This document shows, one piece after another, positions 48,369 to 57,625 of a stretch of DNA of 64,000 bases. Position 1 is the stretch's first letter. Every line of letters starts with the position of its first letter. Source of the DNA: Acinetobacter lanii (GTDB taxonomy: Bacteria > Pseudomonadota > Gammaproteobacteria > Pseudomonadales > Moraxellaceae); assembly GCF_011578285.1 (NCBI RefSeq), contig NZ_CP049916.1, positions 310,001-374,000 on the forward strand, written 5' to 3'. The translations under genes and the position numbers were made by a program. A model generated the notes under the pieces. That model was not told the DNA's origin. It saw only the letters and a program-made list of their open reading frames with translations, and ran no database searches.

Positions 48369-48818
48369 ATGAATAGAAAAATACTGAAAAATATTCTATT
48401 AGGTGCATGGTTTATATTTCTATTTTATGTACTCTTTATTCCAAATAAGGTTCATCGTGAAGGTATGGTAGATCAAGAACAGCTTTCAAATAAAATATTT
48501 GGAGAATATGACAGTTATAATTTTAAAATAGTTTTTACAAAAGAGATTACACTATCTTCAACAGCAAAAGTCAAAAAAGTTGATCTATCCCAGAATACCA
48601 TGGCTAATAAAATTGATTTATTAAAGGACAGTGGGTGGAGTTATGGCAATGGAGCAAAAGATGATCAAGTGATTTTATGTAATGGTAAAAAAAATATGAT
48701 GATGATTGTTTTTCCAAGGAAAATTAATTACAAAGATGGGAGAAAACGAGAATTAGATGATTTGAAATATTGGATTATTAATTATGTCTATGCTTATAAG
48801 GGAGTAGAGTATTGCTAA
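48369..48818 (+). CDS. Membrane-anchored protein, candidate immunity to Rhs-CT2 (paralogue B)
   Basis: This 149-residue tandem paralogue of the preceding gene shares an almost identical N-terminal 45 residues (ILLGAWFIFLFYVL, IPNKVHREGM, DQEQLSNK). The middle is more divergent. The shared C-terminal pattern is YWIINY, YKG, EYC. Cysteine positions match (VILCNGKK and terminal EYC). The upstream DNA also repeats between the two copies near the start. Duplicated immunity genes are common behind Rhs and CDI tips. This copy may protect against a related toxin variant. Confidence 0.65.
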   Translation: MNRKILKNILLGAWFIFLFYVLFIPNKVHREGMVDQEQLSNKIFGEYDSYNFKIVFTKEITLSSTAKVKKVDLSQNTMANKIDLLKDSGWSYGNGAKDDQVILCNGKKNMMMIVFPRKINYKDGRKRELDDLKYWIINYVYAYKGVEYC

Positions 48819-48842
48819 AAACCTATTGTTGAAAGGAATTCT

Positions 48843-49388
48843 GGTAGTGTCTAAATGTGACGTGTTAACCACCTATCTTTCATGTCTTGATTGTATTTTA
48901 ATAAAAATAGATGCAAGACAGCTTCATGATTTTCTTTCTTCTTCGAAAAGCTTAAAGTTTTCCGTGTAAAACGCCCTAAGCGATTTCTTAATGTGGCATT
49001 GAAACGCTCAACATGGTTGGTTAAACCTGTATGTTTACCTACAGAGCGATGAGTATCAGGATCAAATACCTCAGCATAACTTGACCAATAATCACTACAG
49101 GTTGCTAAATTAAAGTAGCTTGTGGGAATACGGCAACGTAAATCTGTACACGTTTTATCATTACGCTGACCACACACATAAGCCACTATTTGGCGTGTAC
49201 GATGGCAGGGAGCAATCCAAGTCCAAACCTTATGGCGACGGGCTTTTACGAAACTCCATAACTCATCAAGCTCAAGGACATCTGTTGGATGAGCATCAAG
49301 TAATTCGTCACTCAGTTTCCTGCTGTTTACTTTTTTTTATCCAGGCCATCAGTGTTTCAGGTGCAACACCGAATAGACGCTGCATGCC
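48843..49388 (-). mobile_element. IS1-family remnant, truncated at its transposase N-terminus
   Basis: On the minus strand the frame encodes the IS1 InsB-like region: LDELWSFVKARRHKVWTW, IVAYVCGQRNDKTCTDLR, VGKHTGLTNHVERFNATLRNRLGRFTRKTLSFSKK. It ends RWLTRHI at 48851, next to a terminal GGTAGTG (48843). The upstream part (MQRLFGVAPETLMAWIKKS) is in another frame and stops near 49312. A 5-base loss within a CTGAG repeat would explain this. The element stops abruptly at 49388 where the IS66 end begins, so the InsA start is lost. It is inactive. Confidence 0.8.
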
Positions 49389-50612
49389 GTAAGCGTCCGC
49401 TGAATCCCATGCCTATTTTTTAATTTTGGTCGGATTTCCAGCGGTGTGGCAGTAATTCTTCTATTTGGGTGACTTTATGCGTCGGCAGCCTTTTCAGCAC
49501 ATCACTTAAATAGGCATACGGATCCAGTCCATTCAGCTTTGCTGACTGGATTAAAGTCATGATATTGGCAGCTCGTTGGCCGCTGCGCAGCGAGCCAGCA
49601 AACAGCCAGTTCTTACGTCCCAACGCCCAGGGGCGCATCTGATTTTCAATCCAGTTATTATCTATAGGCAAATTGCCATCATCCAGATAGCGGCAGAGTG
49701 CCTGCCAACGTTTTAGGCTGTAATTGATCGCCTTGGCAGTTGGAGAACTCGATGGCACCGCCAGATAATGTTGGCTGAGCCATTCATACAGTTGTTGCAT
49801 CACCGTTTGGCTATGCTGTTGCCGGTATTCGCGGCGATGTTCTGCTGTACCATCGGTCTTTTTCCTGAGTTCTGCTTCTATGGCATACAGTTTCTGAATC
49901 AGCACTAATGCCTGTTCAGCGATCTGACTTTTCCCGGTCACATACAGTTCATGGAATTTACGACGTGCATGTGCCATGCAGCCCACCTCAATGACCTGGC
50001 CTGATTTAAAGCGTGCTTTATAACCACTGTAATCATCACAGACCAGATGACCCTGCCAGCCATTCAGGAACGCTTCAGCATGCTGACCTGAACGACTATC
50101 CTGAAAGTCATAGATCACTGCCTGAACTGGATTGTACTGTGTAGTGGCATAGGCCCAGACATAACCTTTCTTCGGTTTTTTCTCATCATCACCCATCCGC
50201 ATGATGGTGACCGGCGTTTCATCGGCATGGATCACCCGCTGTTGCAGCACCACCTGTTTTAAGGCATTGGCCAGAGGTTCCAGTTCCACACCGCAGCGAC
50301 CAATCCAGTCAGATAAAGTAGATCTGGACAGATCAATGCCCGCCCGCTGATAGATCAGGCGCTGACGGTACAGCGGCAAATGATCGGCATACTTCGATAC
50401 CAGCACATGGCTGAGCAATTCAGGTGAAGCAATGCCTTTATCAATCACATAGGCAGGCATCGCTTGCTGAGTCAGAGTGTCGCACTGATCACAGACCCAT
50501 TTGCCACGGACATGCTGTTCCTTGTAGAACTGTGCCGGTCTGAAATGCAGTTTTTCACTGATATCTTCGCCGATACGACGTAACTGGCAGCCACAACTGC
50601 ATTGGGTTGATG
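49389..50612 (-). mobile_element. IS66-family remnant with truncated tnpC
   Basis: The end begins with GTAAGCGTCCGCTG, the typical IS66 terminal repeat start. The tnpC frame (stop at 49420) is open up to about 50612. It carries the zinc-binding region CSCGCQLRRIGED and GKWVCDQC. The transposase core follows with ISPELLSHVLVSKYADHLPLYRQ-type sequence, VIHADETPVTIM, VCDDYSGYKA and NNWIENQMRPWALGRKNWLFAGS. The N-terminus of TnpC and the accessory tnpA/tnpB genes are missing because the IS3 element abuts here. It is inactive. Confidence 0.85.
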
Positions 50613-50651
50613 GGTAATCCTCCCATAAATAACCGAAGTTAAAAGTAGAGG

Positions 50652-51467
50652 TTAAGCAGCCATTAGAGGTGGCTTTCCTTTGTTTGCTTGATGTGGTCTT
50701 TCATGGTTGTAATGCCACAGCCAACTCGTTGCATAATCTTGTACTTCATCCAAAGTATCAAATAAATGTTTACTCAGCCAGCTATAACGTATGGTCCGAT
50801 TATAACGTTCAATATATGCATTCTGTTGTGGCTTACCCGGTTGAATATATTCAATACGAATGCCGTGCTCAGTAGCCCAACGTACAAATTCATGACTGAT
50901 AAACTCCGGGCCATTGTCACACCGAATAACTAACGGTTTTTCTCGCCATTCCAATAGCTGATTCAACGTACGAATAACCCTGATTGTGGGCAATGAGAAT
51001 CCTGCTTCAATGGCTAGGCCTTCGCGGCGGTAATCATCAATTACATTCAATAGCCGATACTTTCGACCATCGGAAAGCTGATCATGCATAAAATCTAATG
51101 ACCAAACTTGATTTTCTCGGATTGGTTCCTTTAGTGGTTCTGGTGCATGTCTTTTTAGTCTTCTTCTTGGCTTAATACGCAGATTCAGTGCCAACTCACA
51201 GTAAATGCGATAAACCCGCTTGTGATTCCAGCAGTGATTCTCAACATGTCGTAAATATGAGAAGCACAGACCGAATCCCCAATCTGTATTTTCTTCAGTG
51301 AGTTCAATGAGCTGTTCAGCAATTAATGCATTGTCATCGCTGAGTTTGGCTTGATAGCGGTAGCAGGTTTCACTAATGCCAAATGCTTTACAAGCCAAAC
51401 GAATACTAATGGCATGCTGGGCAACTACCTGATGTGCCATCTTACGCCGGCAAGATGGCTTCACCAC
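50652..51467 (-). CDS. IS3-family transposase OrfB (DDE integrase domain)
   Basis: This 271-residue product has an HTH_21-type N-terminal segment ([21 protein letters not shown]). The rve integrase core has the catalytic triad in [21 protein letters not shown] and [11 protein letters not shown]. It ends with the usual [15 protein letters not shown]. It overlaps the end of orfA by seven bases. The sequence AAAAAAG at 51471-51477 in the overlap fits the A6G site where a -1 shift makes the full OrfAB transposase. No disabling change is visible. Confidence 0.92.
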   Translation of the reverse strand: MVKPSCRRKMAHQVVAQHAISIRLACKAFGISETCYRYQAKLSDDNALIAEQLIELTEENTDWGFGLCFSYLRHVENHCWNHKRVYRIYCELALNLRIKPRRRLKRHAPEPLKEPIRENQVWSLDFMHDQLSDGRKYRLLNVIDDYRREGLAIEAGFSLPTIRVIRTLNQLLEWREKPLVIRCDNGPEFISHEFVRWATEHGIRIEYIQPGKPQQNAYIERYNRTIRYSWLSKHLFDTLDEVQDYATSWLWHYNHERPHQANKGKPPLMAA

Positions 51468-51727
51468 TTTTTTACCATCGCTTCCTGGATGATCTCTGCC
51501 TTTAATCGTTCTTCCGCATACATCTTTTTAAGTCTGGTATTTTCTGCTTCCAGCTCTTTCAGTCGAGCCATCAATGAGGTATCCATACCGCCATATTTGG
51601 CACGCCATTTATAAAACGTGGCATTACTCATGCCGTGTTCACGACAAAGGGCGGCTACAGGTGTGCCAGATTCCGCCTGCTTCAAGATGGACATGATCTG
51701 ACTGTCAGTAAATTTCGATGTTTTCAT
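51461..51727 (-). CDS. IS3-family transposase OrfA
   Basis: This 88-residue helix-turn-helix protein ([37 protein letters not shown]) has a C-terminal leucine-zipper-like helix ([25 protein letters not shown]). It binds the IS ends and helps OrfAB. A good ribosome-binding site (GGAG, in GCAGGAGATTCTGC) precedes the ATG. It is the first gene of the element. Confidence 0.92.
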   Translation of the reverse strand: MKTSKFTDSQIMSILKQAESGTPVAALCREHGMSNATFYKWRAKYGGMDTSLMARLKELEAENTRLKKMYAEERLKAEIIQEAMVKKW

Positions 51728-51883
51728 GCAGAATCTCCTGCTTGTATCTTAAGAGAAAATTCTACTTTTAGATCCTTTTATTTTTAGGGGGGATTACCAT
51801 TCCACTCCATAGTTCTAACTTAAATATCTTCCCGATTACAGCAACTATAGGAAAGAGTATTTGAAATAATAATAGATAAAAAT

Positions 51884-51903
51884 AAACCCGCCTAAGCGGG
51901 TTT
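51884..51903 (-). terminator. Rho-independent terminator after the ETF-QO gene
   Basis: AAACCCGC / GCGGGTTT with a 4-base loop. The minus strand continues into ATTTTTAT. Confidence 0.85.
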
Positions 51904-51919
51904 ATTTACATTGATTAGA

Positions 51920-53632
51920 TTACATATTCGGGTAATTCGGACCACCCGCACCCTCAGGTGTTACCCAGGTGATATTTTGTGATGGGTCTTTAATGTCACA
52001 GGTCTTACAGTGCACACAGTTTGCTGCATTGATTTGGAAACGCTTTGAACCATCATCATTTTCCATGATTTCATATACACCTGCAGGGCAGTAACGCTGA
52101 GCAGGCTCATCCCATTTTGGTAGGTTCACATTCACAGGAATTGATGGGTCAGTCAGTTTCAAATGCGCTGGCTGATTTTCTTCATGCACGGTATTGGATA
52201 CAAACACAGACGACAAACGGTCAAAGGTGAGCTTACCATCTGGTTTTGGATAGTTAGGTTTAAAGTTTACGGCATCAACAGTTTTAATTGCTTTAAAGTC
52301 AGGCGTTAAATCATGCAAGGTAAATGGAACTTTAAACACATTTTGATCGATGAAGTTAAAAGCACCGCCCATCCATTGACCAAATTTATGCATTGCAGGG
52401 CCAAAGTTACGCGAGTTATAGAGCTCTTCTTTCAGCCAGCTGTTGTTAAATTTGTCTGTGTAAGAGGTCAGTTCTTTAACGAATAGGTCTTCACCTTCAG
52501 TCACACGGGCAACCGCAATATCACCGCCTTTTGCTATACCGGCCGCAATGGCTTCAAATACCGCTTCACCACACAACATGCCTGACTTCATTGCAGTATG
52601 AGAGCCTTTGATTTTGGCGAAGTTGAGGAAACCTGCATCATCACCAATCAAACAACCGCCTGGAAAGGTCAGTTTCGGAAGTGAGTTGAAACCACCTTTC
52701 ACTACAGCACGTGCACCATAAGAAATACGCTTACCACCTTCAAGGAATTGCTTGATCAGGGGATGGGTTTTCCAGCGTTGCATTTCCATGAATGGATACA
52801 TATGCGGGTTTTGGTAAGAAAGATCGACGATCATGCCCAAAGTCACTTGGTTATTTTCAGCGTGATACAACCACCAACCGCCAGAAGAACCAGTCTCACT
52901 TAAAGGCCAGCCTGCACCATGCATCACCGTACCTGGTTTGTGTTTTGCCGGATCGATTTCCCATAATTCTTTAATCCCGATCCCGTAGTGCTGAGGATCT
53001 GCATCTTTATCTAAATTGAATTTAGAAATGAGACGTTTACCGAGGTGGCCACGGCAACCTTCAGCAAATAAGGTGTATTTGGCATGTAGTTCATACCCTG
53101 GGGTAAAGTTATGCGTTGGTTCACCATCTTTACCAATGCCCATGTCACCGGTTTGAATCCCTTTTACAGAACCATCTTCATGGTAAAGGATTTCAGAAGC
53201 GGCAAAACCAGGGAAGATGGATACTTCAAGTTCTTCCGCTTTTTGACCCAACCAACGCACCACGTTGCCGAGAGAGATCACGTAGTTACCATCATTGTGC
53301 ATGGTTTTCGGTACCATCCAATGCGGTGCTTCTTTAGAGGTTGTTTCTGAAAGAAGGAAGAAGGTCTTATCTTCAGTGACAGGCACATTGAGTGGTGCAC
53401 CTTGTTCTTTCCAATCTGGGAACAACTCATTCATGGCGCGCGGTTCAAGCACAGCACCGGAGAGGATATGCGCACCGACTTCAGAGCCTTTTTCGACGAC
53501 ACAAACGGACAAATCGTTTAGGTTATTTTCAATTGCAAGTTGACGGATTTTAATCGCGGCAGAAAGACCGGCAGGGCCTGCGCCAACGATAACGACGTCA
53601 AACTCCATCGATTCACGTTCGATGTGTTCCAT
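51920..53632 (-). CDS. Electron transfer flavoprotein-ubiquinone oxidoreductase
   Basis: ETF-QO passes electrons from ETF (fatty- and amino-acid oxidation) to ubiquinone at the inner membrane. The 570-residue protein has an FAD motif VIVGAGPAGLSAAI near residues 14-27. The ubiquinone/membrane-binding region follows (KGGFNSLPKLTFPGGCLIGDDAGFLN). At the C-terminus a 4Fe-4S cluster site is formed by CPAGVYE and CVHCKTCDIKDP. The gene lies just outside the accessory island and is followed by a terminator. An alternative start is Met9. Confidence 0.96.
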   Translation of the reverse strand: MEHIERESMEFDVVIVGAGPAGLSAAIKIRQLAIENNLNDLSVCVVEKGSEVGAHILSGAVLEPRAMNELFPDWKEQGAPLNVPVTEDKTFFLLSETTSKEAPHWMVPKTMHNDGNYVISLGNVVRWLGQKAEELEVSIFPGFAASEILYHEDGSVKGIQTGDMGIGKDGEPTHNFTPGYELHAKYTLFAEGCRGHLGKRLISKFNLDKDADPQHYGIGIKELWEIDPAKHKPGTVMHGAGWPLSETGSSGGWWLYHAENNQVTLGMIVDLSYQNPHMYPFMEMQRWKTHPLIKQFLEGGKRISYGARAVVKGGFNSLPKLTFPGGCLIGDDAGFLNFAKIKGSHTAMKSGMLCGEAVFEAIAAGIAKGGDIAVARVTEGEDLFVKELTSYTDKFNNSWLKEELYNSRNFGPAMHKFGQWMGGAFNFIDQNVFKVPFTLHDLTPDFKAIKTVDAVNFKPNYPKPDGKLTFDRLSSVFVSNTVHEENQPAHLKLTDPSIPVNVNLPKWDEPAQRYCPAGVYEIMENDDGSKRFQINAANCVHCKTCDIKDPSQNITWVTPEGAGGPNYPNM

Positions 53633-53835
53633 AAAGGACTCCTCATACTGTTAAAGGTGGCAACCGTATTTTCATCCTTGATGAACATCAAAACGGTGCT
53701 GCCATGAGTGTTCTTAATTCATCGGTACAATTGAGTTATCATACCGTTTATATAATTTGCGCTAGTATAGTTTTAATCCCTGATCTAGCCAATTGGCTGA
53801 GTCGTTTTATTTTTTCGTCAGCAAGGGCATAAACC

Positions 53836-54447
53836 ATGGTAAAACAAAATAATTCTACATCGGTCGAGCAGAATACGCTCGTCCCTGATGATAAAAACTT
53901 AAACAATATTGCACAATACCTAAAAGATGTACAGCCAAGTCACAAAAGGTCAATCCCGCCTTTAGAGCAATGGCATCCAAAGCATTGTGGCAGAATGGAT
54001 TTGAAGGTAAAAGCCAATGGAGAATGGTGGCACGAAGGTCAATTGATCAAGCGCCAACGTATGATCGACCTGTTTTCAACGGTGCTGTGGAAAGAAGCGG
54101 GTAAATTCTATTTAAAAACCCCCGTCGAACAGATTGAGATTGAAGTAGAAGATGAGCCATTGATGGTCAATCAGGTCGATCAAGTCGAGATTGACGGTCA
54201 GTCTTTTATTCAGCTGACCACCACCAATCAAGATATTGTGATTGTCGATGAAGACCATCCAATTTTCATGCGTGAATTTCAAGGCGAATTACGCCCGTAT
54301 GTGCATGTTCGTTTTGGAATCAATGCATTGATTCAACGGGCGAGTTTCTTCCATTTAGTGGAAATGGGGGTTTTAATTGAGAATGAGCAAGGTGAATCTA
54401 TTTTGTCTTTGAAAAGTGGAAATTTAGACTTGCAATTAGGCACTTGA
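53836..54447 (+). CDS. DUF1285 family protein
   Basis: This 203-residue soluble protein contains the DUF1285 pattern. It starts with PPLEQWHPKHCGRMDLKVKANGEWWHEG, then IKRQRMIDLFSTVLWKEAGKFYLKTPVEQIEIEVEDEP, and ends in a duplicated beta-domain with a C-terminal FGINALIQRASFFHLVEMG. The biological role of the family is not established. The ribosome-binding site AAGGG lies eight bases before the ATG. murI follows after 47 bp, so the two may be co-transcribed. Confidence 0.85.
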   Translation: MVKQNNSTSVEQNTLVPDDKNLNNIAQYLKDVQPSHKRSIPPLEQWHPKHCGRMDLKVKANGEWWHEGQLIKRQRMIDLFSTVLWKEAGKFYLKTPVEQIEIEVEDEPLMVNQVDQVEIDGQSFIQLTTTNQDIVIVDEDHPIFMREFQGELRPYVHVRFGINALIQRASFFHLVEMGVLIENEQGESILSLKSGNLDLQLGT

Positions 54448-54494
54448 GGTTTAAGCTTTGCTGATTCAAATTAACGCATGTAGTCGTCGCTGAA

Positions 54495-55373
54495 ATGTCT
54501 GCCATTTTACCCTTGTCCCCTTTAACGGATCGCATGCCGCATGCCGATGCATCCGCACCGATTGGTATTTTTGATTCAGGGATTGGTGGGCTGTCTGTCG
54601 CATTGGAAATTGCACGCTATTTACCCAATGAACGGATTGTGTATTTTGCAGATACAGCGCACGTCCCCTATGGTCCACGCAAAGATCAAGAGATTCGTGA
54701 GCTGACTGCCAAAGCGATTGAATGGCTGTATCGTCAAGGCTGTAAAGTGGCTGTGGTGGCCTGCAATACTGCATCGGCTTTTAGCTTAGATTATCTGCGT
54801 GAACATTATGGTGAGAAATTTCCAATCGTGGGTCTTGTACCTGCGCTGAAACCTGCGGTGTTGCAAACTCAGTCTAAAGTTGTGGCCGTATTGGCAACGC
54901 CTGCAACCTTTCGGGGGCAATTGATTAAAGAAGTGATGCATAAGTTCGCAGAGCCTGCAGGGGTTGATGTAATTAATGTGACCTGTCTGGACTTGGTGCC
55001 TTTTGTTGAGGCAGGGCAGCAGAATTCGCCGGAATGTCATGCCACTTTGCGGGAAATTTTAGATCCTGTGGTACGTCAGCATGCAGATTATTTGGTGTTG
55101 GGTTGCACCCATTATCCATTCTTAAAAGCTGCGATTCAGCATTTATATACAGATCAGTTGACTTTGGTCGATTCGGGATGCGCAGTGGCGCGTCAAACCG
55201 CGCGTATGTTGATTAAACATCAGGTGCTTTCCAATCAAAAAAGCACTCAACATCCACAATTAAAATGTTTTGTTAGTGGGCAAAATGCTGAGGAATTAAA
55301 ACCAATTATCAAACGCTTAATCGATGCTGAAATCTCGTGGTCGATTGAAAATTTAGTTGATAAATGGGACTAA
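54495..55373 (+). CDS. murI: Glutamate racemase MurI
   Basis: MurI makes D-glutamate for peptidoglycan. The protein has the pattern GIFDSGIGGLSVALEI, ADTAHVPYG, and the two catalytic cysteines Cys90 (VVACNTAS) and Cys204 (LGCTHYPFL). The 292-residue length includes about 20 extra N-terminal residues, and Met14 (MPHADASAP) is an alternative start. Downstream by 109 bp is the DUF4062 gene. Confidence 0.95.
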   Translation: MSAILPLSPLTDRMPHADASAPIGIFDSGIGGLSVALEIARYLPNERIVYFADTAHVPYGPRKDQEIRELTAKAIEWLYRQGCKVAVVACNTASAFSLDYLREHYGEKFPIVGLVPALKPAVLQTQSKVVAVLATPATFRGQLIKEVMHKFAEPAGVDVINVTCLDLVPFVEAGQQNSPECHATLREILDPVVRQHADYLVLGCTHYPFLKAAIQHLYTDQLTLVDSGCAVARQTARMLIKHQVLSNQKSTQHPQLKCFVSGQNAEELKPIIKRLIDAEISWSIENLVDKWD

Positions 55374-55482
55374 TTCGTTCAGCATAGAACTGTAATGAGA
55401 ATAAAGAATAATTGAGATTTCAAGCCTTGACAAGATTCAGAAAAGGTTAAATATAAAGTGAGACAAAGGAACGGGTTTAGCG

Positions 55483-56499
55483 ATGCTTGATAAGCGTTAC
55501 CAAGTGTTTATTACAACTTCTGGTAAAGAGATGCAGCCCGAAAGAATGGTGGTATCTCAGACTTTGATCGGTATGGGCTTTTTCTCTTGGGGTTTGGAGC
55601 AGAGAACGCCGCTCAGTACCGCATTTGCACGACGTCAAATTGATGATTGTGACTACGTTTTTTTGCTTCTCGGTAGCCAATATGGTGAGCAATCGGTTTC
55701 AGGGGTGAGTTATTTACAGCTTGAATATATTTATGCGGTGACTAAGCAAAAACCGATTATTGTGTTTATGCATGAAAATCCTGAATCACGCGATGAATCA
55801 TTACAAGAATCTAAAAAAGAACTAAAAGATCGCTTTTATGAGTTCCGCCATCAACTACAAAAAGAAGTTGAGCAAGTCATTACCTATCGCACACTGCGAG
55901 ATTTAGAGCTGAGTATTCGCGCCTATATGCCGCAAATGCTGGAGCGTTACCCTGTCTCGGGTTGGGTAAGACCACAAAGTATTCAAAGTCTGCAAGATGA
56001 AATTGATAAACTCAAATCTCAGTTGAGTCAGGCCAAGGCACAACCGTCAAAAGCTGAGATTGATCCATTCTTGTCTCTACCACGTGTCACCATGAGTGAC
56101 ACCTTTAGTTTTGACTATCGGATGCATGCTTATCAAGATGGTAATTTCAAAGAACTCAATCCGATTCGTGAAATGACTTGGGCTGAATTGTTAAAAATTT
56201 TAGCGCAGGAATTTAATCAAGCTGCACCCGAAGAGTATTTCTCCAAAGTCCTGAATCAATATCTCAATGAAACTGGGCTTGAAGATGCACAGAAGCAAAT
56301 GCCACGTGCGCATGCGGTGTCGCGTTGTCAAATTAATGTCCGATCATTGCATTTGATCAAACAACAGATGCGTCAAAATGATTGGATTGTGCCAGTTGGG
56401 CGTGATGAACGTCAGCGGATGCTGTGGAAAGTGACTGATAAATCGAGTTTAGTCATCAAAAACTCGGCTTTAATTGGTCGTCAAACGCGCATCATTTAA
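55483..56499 (+). CDS. DUF4062 domain protein
   Basis: This 338-residue protein has an N-terminal DUF4062 domain (about residues 5-125): YQVFITTSGKEMQPERMVV, then RRQIDDCDYVFLLLGSQYG, then YLQLEYIYAVTKQKPIIVFM. DUF4062 resembles TIR/nucleotide-binding folds and often caps signalling or STAND proteins. A coiled-coil segment near 185-205 (LQDEIDKLKSQLSQAKAQ) and an unrecognised C-terminal domain follow. No NTPase motif is present. Function is unknown. Neighbours murI and hemH are core genes, so it is not in an obvious defence island. Confidence 0.8.
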   Translation: MLDKRYQVFITTSGKEMQPERMVVSQTLIGMGFFSWGLEQRTPLSTAFARRQIDDCDYVFLLLGSQYGEQSVSGVSYLQLEYIYAVTKQKPIIVFMHENPESRDESLQESKKELKDRFYEFRHQLQKEVEQVITYRTLRDLELSIRAYMPQMLERYPVSGWVRPQSIQSLQDEIDKLKSQLSQAKAQPSKAEIDPFLSLPRVTMSDTFSFDYRMHAYQDGNFKELNPIREMTWAELLKILAQEFNQAAPEEYFSKVLNQYLNETGLEDAQKQMPRAHAVSRCQINVRSLHLIKQQMRQNDWIVPVGRDERQRMLWKVTDKSSLVIKNSALIGRQTRII

Positions 56500-56592
56500 T
56501 CCTATTAAGGTTATTGAATTAATTCCTAAGAAGAATCGAATTGAGTCTGCTAAAGTGTGGGCAGTTAAATATTCATCACTGATGTGGACATT

Positions 56593-57603
56593 ATGACTTT
56601 ATCCAAACCTAAAGTTACAATCATTGTTGCAAATCTTGGTACGCCTGATGAACCAACTGTTCCTGCAGTGCGTGAATTCTTAAAACAATTTTTATCCGAT
56701 CAGCGTGTGATTGAAATTCCAAAACTGCTTTGGCAAATCATCTTACGTTGTTTTGTGTTGCCTTTTCGACCGAAACGGGTGTCGGAAGCCTATGCGTCGG
56801 TGTGGTCGAAAGATTCTCCGATGCGAGAAATTTTATTTGAACAAGTGGCGCAGTTAAAACAATGTTTACTTGCCAAAAATCCTGAATTTGAATTAAAGAT
56901 TGTGCCTGCCATGAGCTATGGAAATCCAAGTATTCAGTCAGTTTTGGCAGATGTAAGTCATAATCCACAAGAGCATTTAATTTTATTTCCATTGTTTCCA
57001 CAATATTCAGCGACATCGACAGCACCGTTATATGATGCGGTTGCGCAGTGGACCTTAAAGCAACGTAATCTTCCGGGTATCAGCATCATTCGTGATTATT
57101 ACCAACATCCATTGTTTATCGATGCTTTGGCAAAAAGCGTGCTCGAATTTCAGCAAAAAAATGGCAAAGCTGAAAAGTTGCTGATGTCATTTCATGGCAT
57201 TCCGCAACCTTATGCAGACAAGGGCGATCCTTATGCGGATCGTTGTCGTATCACAGCGCAGAAAGTGGCAGATCGTTTAGATTTGGCTAAAGATGAATGG
57301 GGCATTAGTTTCCAATCTCGTTTTGGTAAACAAGAATGGGTCAAACCGTATACCGATCAAGTGCTTACAGATTGGGCGAAACAAGGGGTAAATTCAGTTC
57401 AAGTTTTAAGTCCTGCATTTTCTGCAGATTGTTTGGAAACACTTGAAGAGTTGGCGATGCAAAATGCTGAGCTATTCTTAGGGCAGGGCGGACAACAGTA
57501 CCAATATATTCCTGCGTTAAATAGCAATGCAGATCATATTGAAATGCTGAATCAGTTTATACAAACCCAATTGGATGCTTTAAAATTTAGCTTAGCGCAA
57601 TAA
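56593..57603 (+). CDS. hemH: Ferrochelatase
   Basis: Ferrochelatase inserts Fe2+ into protoporphyrin IX, the last step of haem synthesis. Landmarks are [39 protein letters not shown], and the conserved [19 protein letters not shown] with the metal-ligand His. [17 protein letters not shown] and [16 protein letters not shown] (with the second conserved Glu) follow. The ATG at 56593 is chosen. A GTG three codons upstream is possible. The 336-residue length is normal. Confidence 0.96.
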   Translation: MTLSKPKVTIIVANLGTPDEPTVPAVREFLKQFLSDQRVIEIPKLLWQIILRCFVLPFRPKRVSEAYASVWSKDSPMREILFEQVAQLKQCLLAKNPEFELKIVPAMSYGNPSIQSVLADVSHNPQEHLILFPLFPQYSATSTAPLYDAVAQWTLKQRNLPGISIIRDYYQHPLFIDALAKSVLEFQQKNGKAEKLLMSFHGIPQPYADKGDPYADRCRITAQKVADRLDLAKDEWGISFQSRFGKQEWVKPYTDQVLTDWAKQGVNSVQVLSPAFSADCLETLEELAMQNAELFLGQGGQQYQYIPALNSNADHIEMLNQFIQTQLDALKFSLAQ

Positions 57604-57625
57604 ATTAAAATCAAAAGGTTCACCT

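Larger units (their letters stand above)
50613..51798 (-). mobile_element. IS3-family insertion sequence, apparently complete
   Basis: Inverted ends GGTAATCC (50613-50620) and GGATTACC (51791-51798) extend imperfectly inward (AAAAGTAGA is shared at both sides). They enclose orfA and orfB with an A6G slippery site. Flanking bases show no obvious target duplication, and the DNA on the right does not continue tnpC. A deletion therefore accompanied or followed insertion into the IS66 element. Confidence 0.8.
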
